A DNA stretch of 64,000 nucleotides from Deroplatys truncata. Taxonomy: Eukaryota > Arthropoda > Insecta > Mantodea > Mantidae. Location of the stretch: contig CM060988.1 of NCBI GenBank assembly GCA_030765065.1, forward strand, positions 177,299,065-177,363,064, in the 5' to 3' direction. Shown piece after piece: positions 11,112 to 24,152 of the stretch. The position numbers and the translations under genes are program-made. Each line of letters starts with the position of its first letter. Position 1 is the stretch's first letter. Below the pieces are notes generated by a model. That model saw only the letters and a program-made list of their open reading frames with translations, did no database searches and had not been told where the DNA came from.

Positions 11112-14100
11112 TATTTCTTTACAGTAGTCTGAATAGAGCTGAACTGTAACAAGCCTTCAGTGCTGATTGTTTACTGAGCAGGGAAGGATTCAGCTACGCT
11201 TTAAGAAAGTGTAGTTTAGAATAACTCAACATTTATATGGAGATTATTTTTTTCGCCTTCACTTATAATTTCAGTCAACACAGTCGTACTAGAAGAGCAA
11301 TTAGAATCTTTGTTTGTGTAGATATTTTCGTTACAACTAATACTGTAGTATGAAAACCTGTAGTTATAAATGCTTTCCAAATACAAATGAAAAAGTGGCC
11401 ATACCTAGAGATACCGACTGATAAAATATCAGCAACTCGCAATTATAAGGCCACAACATTTTTCCTTACAAAAATTATTTGTGTTTGGAAAACACTATGT
11501 ACATCGAGAGCCCTGGATGATGCAGTTAATATTTTCTTTTTTTTACTTAAGTAACGTTTCTATATTTATTACCACTTGGAAGAAAATGGTGTTTCTCAGA
11601 TAACTCAAACAGAAGACAACTATTTGGGTTTAGGAAAAACAAAACAAAGTGCTAATCAATTTTCGATACATTTTACATTACATATAACTGTATAAAACAG
11701 ATAATAGCATCAAGCAGTTCTATAGTATAAAGCAAGGTTGCCAGATTTATGTTCTAGTCAAATCTAGAGGTCATTGAAGCACAGTGTTGCTGGTTTTTCT
11801 TCTTTATAAATGAATAGTATAAATTCAAGCGCGATTACAAGTACTAAGAATGTATTCCGTAAATTGAAATATACGTAAATCTACTGTATAGTATAATTTG
11901 GTGAATAGTGTTTTTCAAGAACATAACGAAGAAACAAGATGCATATTCCAGGATCTACGTGATTTCAGCGCTCTTTTTGGGATATATTTGTTTGCTTGTT
12001 AATGTTTGATTTTGAACTTTTGTCTACACTGTTTTGTTGCAAATTGATTTATCTTTGGAACTGAAAATCCCAGTTCGTTGGCCAAAGTTACTTTACAATG
12101 ATGGCCACAACAACGTCTGTCAGCGCAACACTGAGAATACATCAGTCACCGGTTAGACCAGAAAGTCCTGTATACATTTGCGCCAAAACGTTTACCTAGC
12201 AGAATCTGTATTTCTTTTACCAATAATAAGTGACAATAAAATTTATTATATTACGTCACAGCATATGTAGAGTAGTTCACAGTGTTACATTAAGGTTTCA
12301 CTAGAAGGCTCTAATCGAAAATACGAAATAATTATTAGGCATGGCTAGAAATTCAGAAAAGCTTATGTATTGTCTGTCCACCAGCTTAAGGTCTCCGGCT
12401 AATGAGGAGGAAATACGAGACAGTTCACGTTAATCTTATTCGAGAGTTTGTAAACAGGTTAGAAACCATAGTGAACGCTTTAAACTATAGTATAACAGCT
12501 TAGTAAAATCCCTCGGTCTATGAATTGCGCGAGTACTCAGGAGGGATAAATCTCCCCCACTTTACTTGTCTTTAGCCCTTAGCTACTAAGTTATCGAATG
12601 AGGTGTCTTAAAGAGGAAGTGGGCTGACACGCGGGAAACAAGTGTCACGTCACTGTTGTGAACACAGCAATTTTATAGTGCAGAAAAATTTAATAGGAAC
12701 TTGTTTATATCGTGATAACTCAAAAACCAAAATCCTTATCCCAGCTCTGTAAGGAGATGATGATGTGTGATTTGTCTTCCTGTAAAAAACTGAAGTCGCT
12801 AGTTTTCTTTGTAAAGCTTCAATGGAAATAACTTGTATTATGGAAATCAATCAGTGAGGAACCTTTTTACTTGAAGAGATAAATGGGGAGTGCAGCATAT
12901 GAAATAAAAAGTGTGAATTAACTTTTGGAAGATATTCCATGATAATATCGCATGTATGTGAAATGCTATCGCTAGCTATATGCAAACATTTGTTTTCATA
13001 TCCTTTCACAGCAATCCACAAACACAGCAGTTTTGTTGCAATGCTTTTGTGTCTTTAGTCCTGCCTTTACAGCTGTATAGTTACAACAGTGATGTGATAA
13101 ACGATTTTGTGAGAATAAAATAAAACTCGGGCTAGGCGAAATTATGACGTGTAGTGCTTAGGCGCGACTCAAGAGGCATTCCCGCCCAAGGCAGTTATAG
13201 AGGGAGAATGCATGACCAGGTGAGTTAGCCCTCCCAAGGGTTTTTTTCTAAGCTGATAAATTACAATTTATTTGCGGACCGTAGAATGAAAGGCCTCCAA
13301 TTCAGGTATGTCTAGACTCTAGTAACATAACTGCGAATTTAGCTTAAGAGAATTTGGAGCTAGACTAATTTTGGGGGGATAATTCACGAATAAAATTACC
13401 TAAATCAGGTAATATCTTCATAAACTGTGCTTACAGTTATGAATGTGTCGGATCCAGATAAAGCACGTGTCCCAATGCGAGTGTAGACTTTTAGTTGATG
13501 CTAAAGAATGCCCACGCGAGTATTTTGATATAGACCTAAATGACGAAAACATTACGAGTGGTGCCTATATTTAGGTCATCAACGCCCCTGTATCTCATAC
13601 AAGTGAATTTTTTCTGTTTCGACACATGAAATCACGCGAGACTTTGGTGAACAGAGCGGCGGAGCTCGTAGCCAGGATAGTGGCAGCAATCAAATATGGT
13701 ATTTCGACTTCATGACATTTATGATGTCTCGTGGAATCAAACGAAAAAGTAACACTCATTTCGGGACATGCTATATTTGCGATTATCTCGAAAATAAATT
13801 ATTACAAAGGATTTAGCCAAAAAAAAAAAGATTAACTTTATACCCGACAGCTTCCAAAAACAAACGAATACAAAACTGGACCTGCTATACGTACTATTCA
13901 AGAGGGTTTATAAATTAATATGCAAATATTTAATTCAAGAGTAGGGAATTCAGAAAGAAAAGAAAGCGTCTTCATTTACACTTCTGTCGTTAACTAGAAG
14001 GCTAGTATGTTTTAAGGAAGCAATGCACCAGGCAAGATATTGGTTCACAACAGCCCGGTAACGAGAACAGGAATACATATCGATCACAAAGTGAAAGTCG

Positions 14101-14600
14101 ATTTTGCGCATTGGGATTTCATTTGTTTTTAACTGACCAACGACATTTTTTCACCTACTTCCAATTTAGCCAAGGCAACGTCAAAATTCGATAGAGCAAA
14201 CATTATCTAAATGCATATCCATTACATTTCCGATGCCTGTACTTATGCCAAGCCTTCATTCCTTTATTTAATGGCATACATTAAAACTGTTTATTGTTCT
14301 TTTTTCATTTCCATCGGTTTTAGCTGTTCTTTGTAGTTTTTGGCATTGTTTTTTAGGTAATAGCCAGTTCTGAGTTGCATATAAACAAACTACAAATGAC
14401 CACTTCACCAGAGGAATCAACGCTGATTAGATTTGCGGGTGTCGGGATGAGGTTAGCAAGCACATTTACTACTAATTTCTTCCAGTTTCATGTTTCCAGC
14501 TTGCGACTATAGAGAGCACTAGTGGCTGTTTCATGTCACGGCCGCCTAGAATAACCTCTAGAGTGAAGTGTCTAATAAGCACAATAGGGATCTAATATGC
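11112..14600. other. Long stretch without recognised features
   Basis: About 3.5 kb of AT-rich DNA with no supported exon, tRNA, or repeat shared with the rest of the window. A somewhat GC-richer patch at 13130-13260 has no coding signal that I can identify. Confidence 0.35.
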
Positions 14601-14604
14601 CGTG

Positions 14605-14770
14605 CCAGGAACGAGAACGAGAAAGTTAAAAGTTGGGCAACTCTTCTTTTCCGTTCCCGGGGCCCGGGAAGGCTTCCCATCGGTTGTGAACACTCCCATT
14701 TGAATACATTTATTTCAACTTTCTCGTTCTCGTTCTGGTTACCGTTCTCGTTGGTTGTGAATCAGCCTTT
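14605..14770. repeat. Small fold-back element
   Basis: AACGAGAACGAGAAAGTT at 14609-14626 is matched by its reverse complement AACTTTCTCGTTCTCGTT about 90 bp further on. A GC-rich palindromic core (CCCGGGGCCCGGG) lies between them. GGTTGTGAA occurs at 14683 and again at 14753. The arms suggest a miniature inverted-repeat element; the superfamily cannot be decided. Confidence 0.55.
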
Positions 14771-14799
14771 ACGCGGCAGCATTGCAGCGGTAGGTGTGA

Positions 14800-16478
14800 C
14801 CGTCTCCTAGCTTCTCACGCTTAATGCTTTTACCAAATCTTTTGTTTCATTAAGAAGAGTAGACACATTGCTTGCAACTGCAACAGAGAAAATAACTAAA
14901 GAGAAATCTAGAGACTGACGCCATACCCATTACTAATGTGTGAAGTGGAAGGAGCAGTGGAAGAAGTAAGACTGGTTTTGAGGGGAACGACTCATAAGCG
15001 TTTTTCCCCATGGTTGATCTAATCTATCCATTTTTCCAATCTACAAAATTCACGATAGTTTTCAGTGAAACAATATACAACGTTTCTGAAGCGTGAAGGA
15101 CCGAAAATATGAATCCAAAAACGTTTTTCATTATTGAAATAATCACTCACAGAAAATATTTGCTGCATCATCCGTGCACCATATAGATTAAATTACAATA
15201 GAGTTACATTTAAATATAAAACGAAACGAAAGCCTCAGAATTTTACTTAACTGTCTCAACGAGTCTTTTATTTCTGTTTCCTGCACTTATCTCTAAAGGG
15301 AAACTGTGATGTTAAATCAGTCCACTTTTTTCTGTAGAGAAGTTGATTTATTTCAAAGATTCATGGCCCAATATCGAACCTTTCCCCACAAAACACGCAT
15401 ACGATAAATTTCAATATCTAGATTGTCATATCGCCTTTTCATCCCGAACTTTCCCATCAGAAATACTTAGAAACTAAAGATAGTTCATCACCACACGAGT
15501 TTCTTTTTTTTTATTATTACAAATTACACAAACCACTTAACACTTTTAACAACCCAAGAGGATTTCCCGCTTTTCAAAGTCACTCCCAGAATGTTTCCAA
15601 AGAAACACCAATAGTGAGAAACTTACAGCTAAGGTTCTTGTACTTATAAATACTCAAGAGTAAACGTGTTTTGTCTCTTTATTGGTCGATCTGCTTATTT
15701 GCTTGTCGTTTGTTTTGCTCTCTGACCTCAGAGATGCTGAATCTTGTGATTATATTTCCCACAGCTTTAAATTAAGTGATGTTAACGTAACCTAAGTGTC
15801 AGTGTGCTTTTGTTTTGCATGGACAGCGACATTAAATAATATAACACTTAAGTTGTTTATACATACATTGTGGAGAAATTAAGTAAGTGGAATTTTGATC
15901 ACAAGACACTGAAACTGTATTTACATAAATATATAATAAACATAGCTTATTCTAATATAAAGTTGTTTTAAAGAAATAATAAACGCTTCAGCCAGGAATT
16001 CTACTTACCTTCCGAAATTAAATTCACCCCCAAAATAAAAATAGGGGCAAGAGTTGAAACAACTGGACATATTAAAAGCTTCTGCAGTGCATTGCGACAA
16101 CAATTAGAGCGATATAACACTGCAATAATGTACTATTCTTGCGCTGAGCCTCAAAAAGTGACTGTAGACTGTGCTACCAATCGCACTAGATCGCTTTTTT
16201 TCACTAGTCATCGGTGGCGATTGAATTATGAGCAGATGACCATGATGCCAACAATGATGTGCCTAATACAAATTCGACATGTCAGTATTATTAAAGTCCT
16301 CTGTTTCCATAATGCAAATTCTAGCTTTTAAGATAAATACATAACGTTTTTATTAGGGATGGGAGCTCGATACCGTGATAATCTCAATACTTGGTGGTAT
16401 CGGGGTATATCTAATACTTTGAGATAAGCCTTATACTTATAATAAAACAGAAGTACTTTTTATTGTGATGTTATCATA
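14800..16478. other. No recognisable feature
   Basis: AT-rich DNA. The 79-codon frame at 16092-16331 has no motif or splice support. Confidence 0.35.
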
Positions 16479-17064
16479 TGATAATTTAAACTGAGTCGTT
16501 ATGTGTTAATTCCCATCACATTTGCGCTAGATGTTTCTCCCATCTTCAGCTGCTGCCGACAAACCGGCTCGCACTCTCCCCTGGCCCCAACAAATATTTC
16601 GTTGGACAATTTTTCTGCTCTTTGTCGTGAAGAATTGGAACTTAATAGTGCCATCTGTGGTGACGGTTGGAAACTCATATGTCTGATTTCTTCTTTCTTG
16701 TAGTCTGATTGGACTGTATTCTGTTGTGAAGCATTGGAACCTCCTGATGTTGGATTAGTTGCCATCTGTGGTGGAGTTTGGGGACTCATATCTCTTCTAT
16801 CTTCCAATCAGGCTACAAGAAGGAAGACAGAAGAGATACGAGTCCCCAAACTCTACCACAGATGGCACTATTAAGTTCCATTTCTTCACGACAAAGAGCA
16901 GAAAAATTGTCCAACGAAATATTTCTTGGGGCCAGGGGAGAGTGCGAGCCGGTTTGTCGACAGCAGCTGAAGATGGGAGAAACATCTCCCGAAAGCGCTC
17001 CCGAGTTAACATCTAGCGCAAATGTGATGGGAATTAACACATAACGACCCAGTTTAAATTATCA
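16479..17064. repeat. Fold-back element with arms of about 240-300 bp
   Basis: The left side (TGATAATTTAAACTGAGTCG, then GTTATGTGTTAATTCCCATC) is repeated in reverse complement at the right end, where it finishes AGTTTAAATTATCA. The arms match through the CGACAAACCGGCTCGCACTC and ATTTCGTTGGACAA blocks to a short centre near 16800. The left arm also has a second, diverged copy of its inner 90 bp. The right arm has an extra 27 bp (about 16988-17014). The small frames on both strands are shadows of this symmetry. This looks like a non-autonomous fold-back transposon. Confidence 0.85.
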
Positions 17065-17461
17065 AAGGCCTTATACTTTTAAATTTTGCACTATTGAAAG
17101 TTGTTGCATTTAAGTTTATGCTACACAAGGAATGAAAGGAGTCGAGACTTATGTTTATGTCTCACATGTGTCCCCAAAGGTTTGCTGGACTTACAATTCT
17201 TGATAGATCTTGACTGCGTTTCGTGTGGGTGAATCAAGGGAACATTCCATAAGACTCTTATGTCTAAATGAAAACATGCAAAACAATGGGGGGAGGAGTA
17301 GAGGTATGCATGTAACATGCAGCGTTAACTGAGTTGTGAATGAAGCTAATTTAGCTGAAGAACTAAATCTCATTTCTGCAATAGCTTGGCTTGGTAACTC
17401 ACTCACAGCTATATCATTTACCTGCCCCGGTGAACAAAATCTGTGAAACAAACCAGAACTT

Positions 17462-18412
17462 GAGACAGTATTTTTAACACTTAAATGATTTCAGCCAAAT
17501 TATATAATATGTAAATTCAATAACAGCCCGCCTTGAAGCAATATGGGTGTGTAACAATATATACAAAATGTATGTAACAGTCATTGCGTATGCTTATATT
17601 ATTGTATACTATTATATCCATGTGTAATAATGTTATGTAAATATATTACGTAATTTAATAATGTAGGAGCTGTGAGAATAATAAGTTAAAAGTTGCTAAC
17701 AATCAGGTAACAATGAGGTAACCTTGAGTCAATAATGAGTAAGAAAGTTTAACAGTACTACTTGTGATTCTTGTAGTAACAATAATGTAATTTTAGTTAC
17801 AGTTTATAAAATAGCCAATCAACAACCAGAAAAAGCTTTAGTTAAATGAACGTATTCTATTAGAGTAAGATTAGCCAACCAGAGATTTGAAATAGAGAAA
17901 TTTACAACCTTAGACGGTTGAAATAAATTCAGTTGTCTGCAGACAGCGTTACTAACCAGACGCAAAAAGTGTCCTCAAGAAATATAATATGTATTCGTGT
18001 GAGACGAAAAGTAAGTTACATGTTAAAACGTGTAGTTAATTAATAAAAAGAATCTCACAGCTCTCTATATCAGTGAAGTGTTATTTAAATCATAGCAAGT
18101 ATTAATAAAAGGAGTGAAATAAAATTATAATCTTGTAAGCCTACATTCTTGTCGCACCACAACCCTGCTAAGAGAAACGCAGCCGAGGCAAACATAAACA
18201 TAATATTTAAAGCAACATTTTAATTAAAAAGTTAATAGTTTTTTTTAAATTGGGGCAAAGGCCACCTGAAAGCACATTTGGGGCGAAGGCTACCGGAAAT
18301 TGTTTACTATACGTGCGGTTGCAACTACTACAAGTTCGGCTCCCCAACAGTTGAAATATAATACATCATCTTCAAACTGACTTTTCATACGTAACAGTAA
18401 CAAACCTTTCTC
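17462..18412 (+). repeat. Family-B interspersed repeat, copy 1
   Basis: It starts GAGACAGTATTTTTAACAC and ends near CCTTTCTC. Ordered landmarks shared by all copies are: AATAACAGCCCGCC, TAGGAGCTGTGAGAA, GTTAAAAGTTGCTAACAAT, AACCAGAAAAAGCTTTAG, CAGTGAAGTGTTATTTAAAT, GTAAGCCTACATTCTT, GTCGCACCAC, GACGCAGCCGAGGCAAAC, GGGGCGAAGGCTACCGGAAA and AGTTCGGCTCCCCAACA. There is no ORF. It contains several AATAAA hexamers. All five copies in the window lie on the plus strand. Confidence 0.8.
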
Positions 18413-18708
18413 AAATTTAAGGCGTGAGATAACACACCGCATGAAAATATTTGTTCTTTGCTTTCAGTTGTTAGTTTATGTTTACCTAAGTCAAACTCGG
18501 GTCACGGGGGTAGCCTATTTGTATACGTACGTCTAATTTTCATAATATGGATAGAAAATCTTTTAAAAGACAGTTTTCAGCCCAAAATATAGTTACATTA
18601 TGAGGAAATATTTTATATCATAACATGCTGTGAATGCCAAAGTGATTGTAGTGTAAATTAATATTATTGTATGTACAAGATTTTAGATGTTTGTTAGCAT
18701 AAGTATTG

Positions 18709-19192
18709 TTAGGAAATAAGTTTACACGGCCTCACTGAAACTGACAATAGAAGTGGCTAACAATAAACCGAGGGGGTGAGTTGTTTGTCACTAAGAAGAG
18801 ATAAATAAATGACGTCAGGGTAGCGTGCCTTTTTTAGAAATGGAGGGAATATCTTCCCTAGAGTATATATATTAGTAGTAGTGATTGGCTGACCAAAACA
18901 GACGCTAAAGTGGTCGCGATTTGGTAACCAATGGCAGCTCTATTATAATGTTTAGGCAATTCGAGGTGAAGGAGTATATATTTTCGAGCCATAAGCAAGT
19001 TTCGCGCAGTTCTAAGGAATCTCTCACAAGGTGCACGTCGCAGAGTTAGTTACAAAAATGTAATGTACGCGAAGTAATTGGTGCGCGGCAACTGAAACGA
19101 CTGTAGTTACATTCGGAAATATCACAGTTTCAGTCAATCGTGCATAAAGATTAAATGTCATTTATTAATTAAGTGTGACGGCAACAAAAGTC
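18709..19192 (+). mobile_element. Possible solo LTR or promoter-like element
   Basis: The block starts TGTTAGGAAATAAG and ends GACGGCAACA (TG...CA). It holds GATTGGCTGACC and ACCAATGG CCAAT-type boxes, a TATATATTTT TATA-like site at about 18976, and downstream start-like sequence. The size fits an LTR of about 480 bp. I could not find a clean target duplication, a partner LTR or internal retroelement genes, so the assignment is tentative. Confidence 0.3.
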
Positions 19193-19384
19193 TATATTCA
19201 AATTTTTTTATCAGTGTTATCTTTTAGCAACAACTCCTTTCCGTTTACACGCCCTGCTTAGAGATACTTGCTCGACTGAGTTATAATAGCTAGCCGGAAG
19301 ACAATGAACTCAAATTTTAAATAATAAAACAAGAGGCGCCCAGTAAATAAGACAATTGCGACAATAAAGAGTGAAGCAAACAAG

Positions 19385-19415
<31 letters not shown>

Positions 19416-21606
19416 CATCATTACCATCATAATCCTTGCCATTATTAAGATAAAAGGATTTCTGCCAATTGGAGAATGTCAAAAAGGAATAACTTCGGAA
19501 TTAGCATACCATACAAAATCGATTTCATGCGTTTCTACACAGAAAACTACTAATACCTAAACATCTTGTATAAAGTGACATCCAGAATCGAGAAATAATG
19601 GTATTGTCCCATCACTAGTTTTTATTAAACATATAGTTACTTTTAACCACTTCCTCAGAAACTGCACCACCTCACTCCCTTCTTTGAGAACCTTGCAAGC
19701 AATATTACTGAAAACCACTTTGCTATTTAATTTTAAATATGATTAAAGAGACAGCAGCACTTGTCGAAACGTGAAATAAAATACGATTTTGTACTAACAT
19801 TTATAATACAATATCAATGAATGAACCTTTTTCACATTGCACCAACTGTTTTTGTAATGTTGGCACCGCTGGTTTGCCGCAAGGCACGGATAAGTGCTAT
19901 CTTGTTTCCCTCGACACCCGCAGTGAAACCTTTGAACTCTCTTGCGCATGTCTCAGAAATGCCACTGTCGCATTACAACTTTTTCTCTAGCTTTCTGAGT
20001 AGCTAACGTCATGCATGTCTTTGCATTTTCTGATTGGAAAATATTGTTGTAATCCTGTTTCACATGATGTTCATGAAATATGAAATCATTTTAAAGTATG
20101 TACTTCTATTTGTTTTATTTAACAAGTGCTATAGAATGAGGGCACTAGGTTTGCAGCCGTCCCTGAGAAAAAGAACTGCTACAATTCTTTCATTATGAGA
20201 AAAAACTATTTTACTGAGATTAGATACTGAATTAAGGGACATTGGGTCTGAAATTTGACAAAAATCTTGAAAAGTATTCAGCTATTTTTAAAAGAAAGTT
20301 GCTTATTATTGTTTGTAACGCTCCCCATTTGGTCCACGACCTTCGGAGGAACCTCGTTCTACGAAACACTGATTGGACCCAGCGGGGGTGTTCGTTACTT
20401 ACGTTGATAGGACGGCCAATTGCATGGCGATGGAACAAGGGGTTATACAGCTTTTACCACGGGTTCAGAACTAGGCTACGTCTTGGAATACTAGAGCCAT
20501 GAACTAGTTAGACGAAAGGCCTGGATAGGGGTGACTTAAAATCGCCACCTCATAGCTGGGAACCCAACCACTGGCACGAAATCATTGAGCTTTTAAATAT
20601 AGTCATTAAAGAGAGATGTGATTTTGTAACACATATTTCAGCATTGCAAATGCTCTTCAGGAACTTAAATATAATTCAGCTTTCTTGAAAATTGAGACAT
20701 TTGCTTATCATATACACTGAAAGAATCTTGTGAATTATTTTTTTTACTTTTAAAATAAAGGCTTTATAGTCAATAAAAGGGAAACTTTCAATAAAAATTA
20801 GAAATTTAGAAGTGAGTGTGCGTAAACCTTGTTTTTTTTGGAATGATTTTCTCCTCAGTTTTTAAATTCCTGCACAATCAATCTCTATTTTTGGAATCAC
20901 TGGCTAATTTACATTTTTTCAAGCGTATATTTGGCCTAGATAGGCCCCTGGAGATTTTATAATTTTAACTTCTAAGAAACAAAAATGTAATGTATATAAA
21001 TACTTCAAGTGTTACTGAATTAAATTTAATGAAACTTTATACAGTTTGATCAGAAGCTCGCCTGCAATTATTCAATAAAATTTCAGTCTATTTGATCCAC
21101 TAATTCAACATGTTCAAATTTGAATCCCAGTTTCTCTTAACTTGCATATAAAATTAAGACGTTTGCCGTGTTCGACTATTAAGGTCACTGTTGGAAAAAT
21201 CCAGCAATGCACTGCGGAAATTTACATCCCATCCTAGCAAAATTCCTGGCTTCAGCAAAATCTTCAGGCAGAGGAGGTAACATAATTGACCAGCAGGTAG
21301 TAACATATAAAATAAAAAATACTTTATGGACAAAATACAAAAGATGTTGGCCTTTTCAACATGTTAACTTTTTGAAAGGCGATCCTATACTTAAGATACA
21401 AATAACTTACGTCACCTGCTTTAAAAACAAGTAAAAGCAACTGAAATTATTAGCTGCCTGAAGTGTGAACAAACAGAAATGGTGTTCGACTGCTGTGTGT
21501 TATCAATCAGACTTGGAGCAGCGTAGGATGTTGGATGTTGAACATCCAAACCGCCGTGAGCCCCTGGGCTCGTATTCACCGCAGAAAAGAACTGGAGGCG
21601 CAGGGT
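19193..21606. other. Downstream flank of the terminal exon; one microsatellite, otherwise nothing recognised
   Basis: This lies 3' of the terminal exon of the minus-strand gene and so should contain its 3' UTR, but the poly(A) site could not be fixed. A (TTA)n microsatellite occurs at 19386-19418. A GC-richer patch at 20320-20580 has no identifiable coding frame. Confidence 0.4.
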
Positions 21607-21806
21607 CTACCAGTTGAAGTATCCTCCTCTGGAACAGGACCGTGCGCTGCCGCACCATTTGGTCTCCAGAAGAGGGGGACACAGCTTGCCGCCCCGCCGA
21701 GCGTGTTTCACCACTTCCCTCCGACGCTGCATCTCGCCAATGCCACAGGACTTACTGCATGGACCCCATTCGCTCCAGTCACTCACTCGGCAATCTCTGG
21801 GGGGTC
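21607..21806 (-). CDS. Terminal exon: thrombospondin type-1 repeat of a secreted protein
   Basis: This is the last exon of the minus-strand gene. The acceptor TTTCCGTTTTCAG lies just upstream (21807-21819), and the exon opens with two bases that complete an Arg codon begun by the exon at 33316. It encodes about 65 residues and a TAG stop. The fold is a single TSP1 repeat: the CxxSDWSEWGPCSKSCG signature with the W-x-x-W-x-x-C motif, a basic RRREVVKHARRGG stretch, and six cysteines in the usual order (including KLCPP and KWCGSARSC). It ends in YFNW. TSP1 repeats bind glycosaminoglycans and matrix partners in secreted or surface proteins. One terminal TSP1 after a basic linker resembles spondin-like or SBSPON-like matrix proteins, but I do not claim orthology. 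Plus-strand frames here are shadows. Confidence 0.9.
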
Positions 21807-23330
21807 CTGAAAACGGAAACAGGCACACTTCACTTTTTGCACCACAGTGGTTTTGTGGTGAACAGGGAACAACGGTATGTAGGGTTAAAGGGTGTTAAAA
21901 ATTGAAACGTGATCCTTTGACCCAAGAGGAAGTGGATTATATTAGGAATAATGGCAGATTCCTACTTGAAAATATATTCCATAAATTAATTATCAAGCCG
22001 AATTTCTTCCATTTAATAAACTCACACTTCAATAACATAGATAATTACAATTTACAAACCCTTATTCGTTCACCATTCCTTACATTCTTTACGGCTTCAA
22101 TGCTTTAAATTAAATTACAATAGTTACAGAATTGCTTCCTGCTCTCACATTTACCGATATATTTCAAAACTAAAAGCAATAAGTCTATAGTTCAGACGAT
22201 CACTCTTTTCCCAGTGAAGAATTACTAAAGAGAATTTTGAATAGGTTAAGCCAAAAATGAATTTAGAAATACCGTCCAGAATGCCTTCTATATAAACGTT
22301 GTCCTGTTGTTTTCCTCGTAACCTAGCTCGCCGTCGAAGAAAGACTTCTCAGCCTTGTGGACAGGACGTTGAAGAAAGCTGGAATTGATCCGGCGCCTGC
22401 GCAGTCGACGACCACAATCGCCTGACGTACTGCGTGACTCAAAATAACTGCGAGCTTTCTTGTTGTTGTCGTCTGCTTGAGAACCACTACCATAGTCGTT
22501 TCACTTCTGTTCCCGTACATGTCAGCGTTCCTTTAGTACATCCCAGTCGCCTAAAGTAGATTTCTTCGGGGAGGGTCAATTTGGCACAAAATATGCTAAA
22601 TTATTCACGCCTTCTAAGTTGATACGGAAGGTGGTCGGCAATTTAAAGCACGTAGATGCCACCTTTTCCGTTGTGTCTAATATATGCTATTGTTTCTCCT
22701 GCCGGCTGCTCCAATGGTAGAGCTATGAGTATTTTTCCCTCAGGGTATGTGTGGATGTATTCTGCCTTCATAGAACAAAAAGACCTTAACTGCACATTTT
22801 TAAAACTTCATTTTCTTCGTTCAGAGCACGTTATAGGTCATATTCCAAGGTAAAAGTACTTCATTTCATATTTTACTGCACTATACTGAAATTAGTTTTG
22901 GATTATCTCCAGATGTTTTACGTTATTACTAAATTAAAAAGCCTTAACTCCTCATAATAATACAGACAACTTAAAGCACAATGGAGTTGAGGCATTATTT
23001 TAGAAACTGGACTTACTGTTATATGTTTTATGGAGCATCTAAATATTGTGTACAAAGGGATGTTAATCTATAAAGAGTTGAGGTGTTCTGTTTTATTATG
23101 TTGGTACACTAACTTCTGTTTTTAAAATGTATAAAACATCAAGTCGACAAATGAATTAAGAAGGCTGACCTGCTGCAGAGTGCTGGTTCTGTATATTGTA
23201 TTTGTGTTAACATCTATGAAGTGCTCCGAGAAAGTATGTTTAATAGCAATACCAGAGACAGAAAGATTTAAAATTTAGCTATGGGGATAGCTGGATTGGA
23301 CAATTCTCCTGTTTTATCTACTAAAAACAC
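21807..23330. other. Intron of the minus-strand TSP1 gene (proximal part)
   Basis: Part of the intron that runs from 33315 down to 21807 (about 11.5 kb). No other exon is supported here. A modest GC-rich patch at 22320-22560 has a B-box-like GGATCAATTCC on the minus strand, but no A-box partner was found. Confidence 0.45.
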
Positions 23331-23928
23331 CATTAGGTGAGTTAATTGATTCGTTTTCAATAAAATCTAGAGACAAACAATTGTTGAAACAAAAATTATC
23401 TTACAAGGACTGCATGCCACCCGTGTTCCTCTCGGTGTAAGAAATAATGAAAATGATGATGCAAAGTCAATAGCTCTGATCTGACATGAAGCTATTTCAG
23501 GTAGTAAACAAGAAGACGCAATCTCCACATTTTACGCTTTCGTTTTGAAGAAAAGGGATATAAAGAAGATTGCTTTGTGGCTCGACAGCTGCGCAACGCA
23601 AAACAGAAACTGGACACTGCTGAAATTCATTAAAGGCCTGATAAATTCAGACAAATTTGTTACCCAAGAGATACAGGGAAATTATTTGGAAAATGCCATA
23701 CCTTCATGTCAGCCGATTCTTCTATCATATATTGAGAATGCATCTGACTTCGATGATTTCCAGGACACTGTTGGGCAGGCAAATTCAAAAAATATATCGG
23801 ATGTAAGGATGCAAGTTGGCGACTGTATTAATTGGAAAATCTTACTTCCGTTGAGAAAATAAATACAATAAAACCTATGGAATTAATTGTTCTTCCACAC
23901 AAGCCGTGTGTTGGACAGGGTTGGAAAG

Positions 23929-24150
23929 GTAGAATCAGACGACTGAAAAATTCAATGCCATAGCCGGGATTTGAACCAGGGATCTCCCGGTCTCCGTTCG
24001 GTTGCTCTAACCACTGAGCTACCATGGCAACATGCCGGTACAACATTAAATTCCCCAATTGATTGGCATTTTTCCGGTAAACCACAAGGAGATCTCAAAT
24101 TGCATTGAGATGACATACCCTAATGGCGACCTTAAATGTTGTAAGTACTT
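23929..24150 (-). repeat. Left arm of tRNA-like inverted repeat
   Basis: This matches the right arm (about 25484-25705) in reverse complement at roughly 85 percent by eye, from GGAAAGGTAGAATCAGACGA to GAGATGACATA. On the minus strand, 23956-24029 folds as a tRNA-like cloverleaf: a seven-pair acceptor stem (GCCATGG with CTATGGC), A box GGTAGCTCAGTGG, and B box GGTTCAAATCC. The anticodon stem is poor, so I treat it as a SINE head rather than a working tRNA gene. Confidence 0.75.
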
Positions 24151-24152
24151 TA

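Noticed and set aside
23956-24029. Functional tRNA gene
   Set aside because: The acceptor, D and T arms fold, but the anticodon stem is poor and a mirrored copy exists at 25.6 kb, so a tRNA-derived repeat is likelier.
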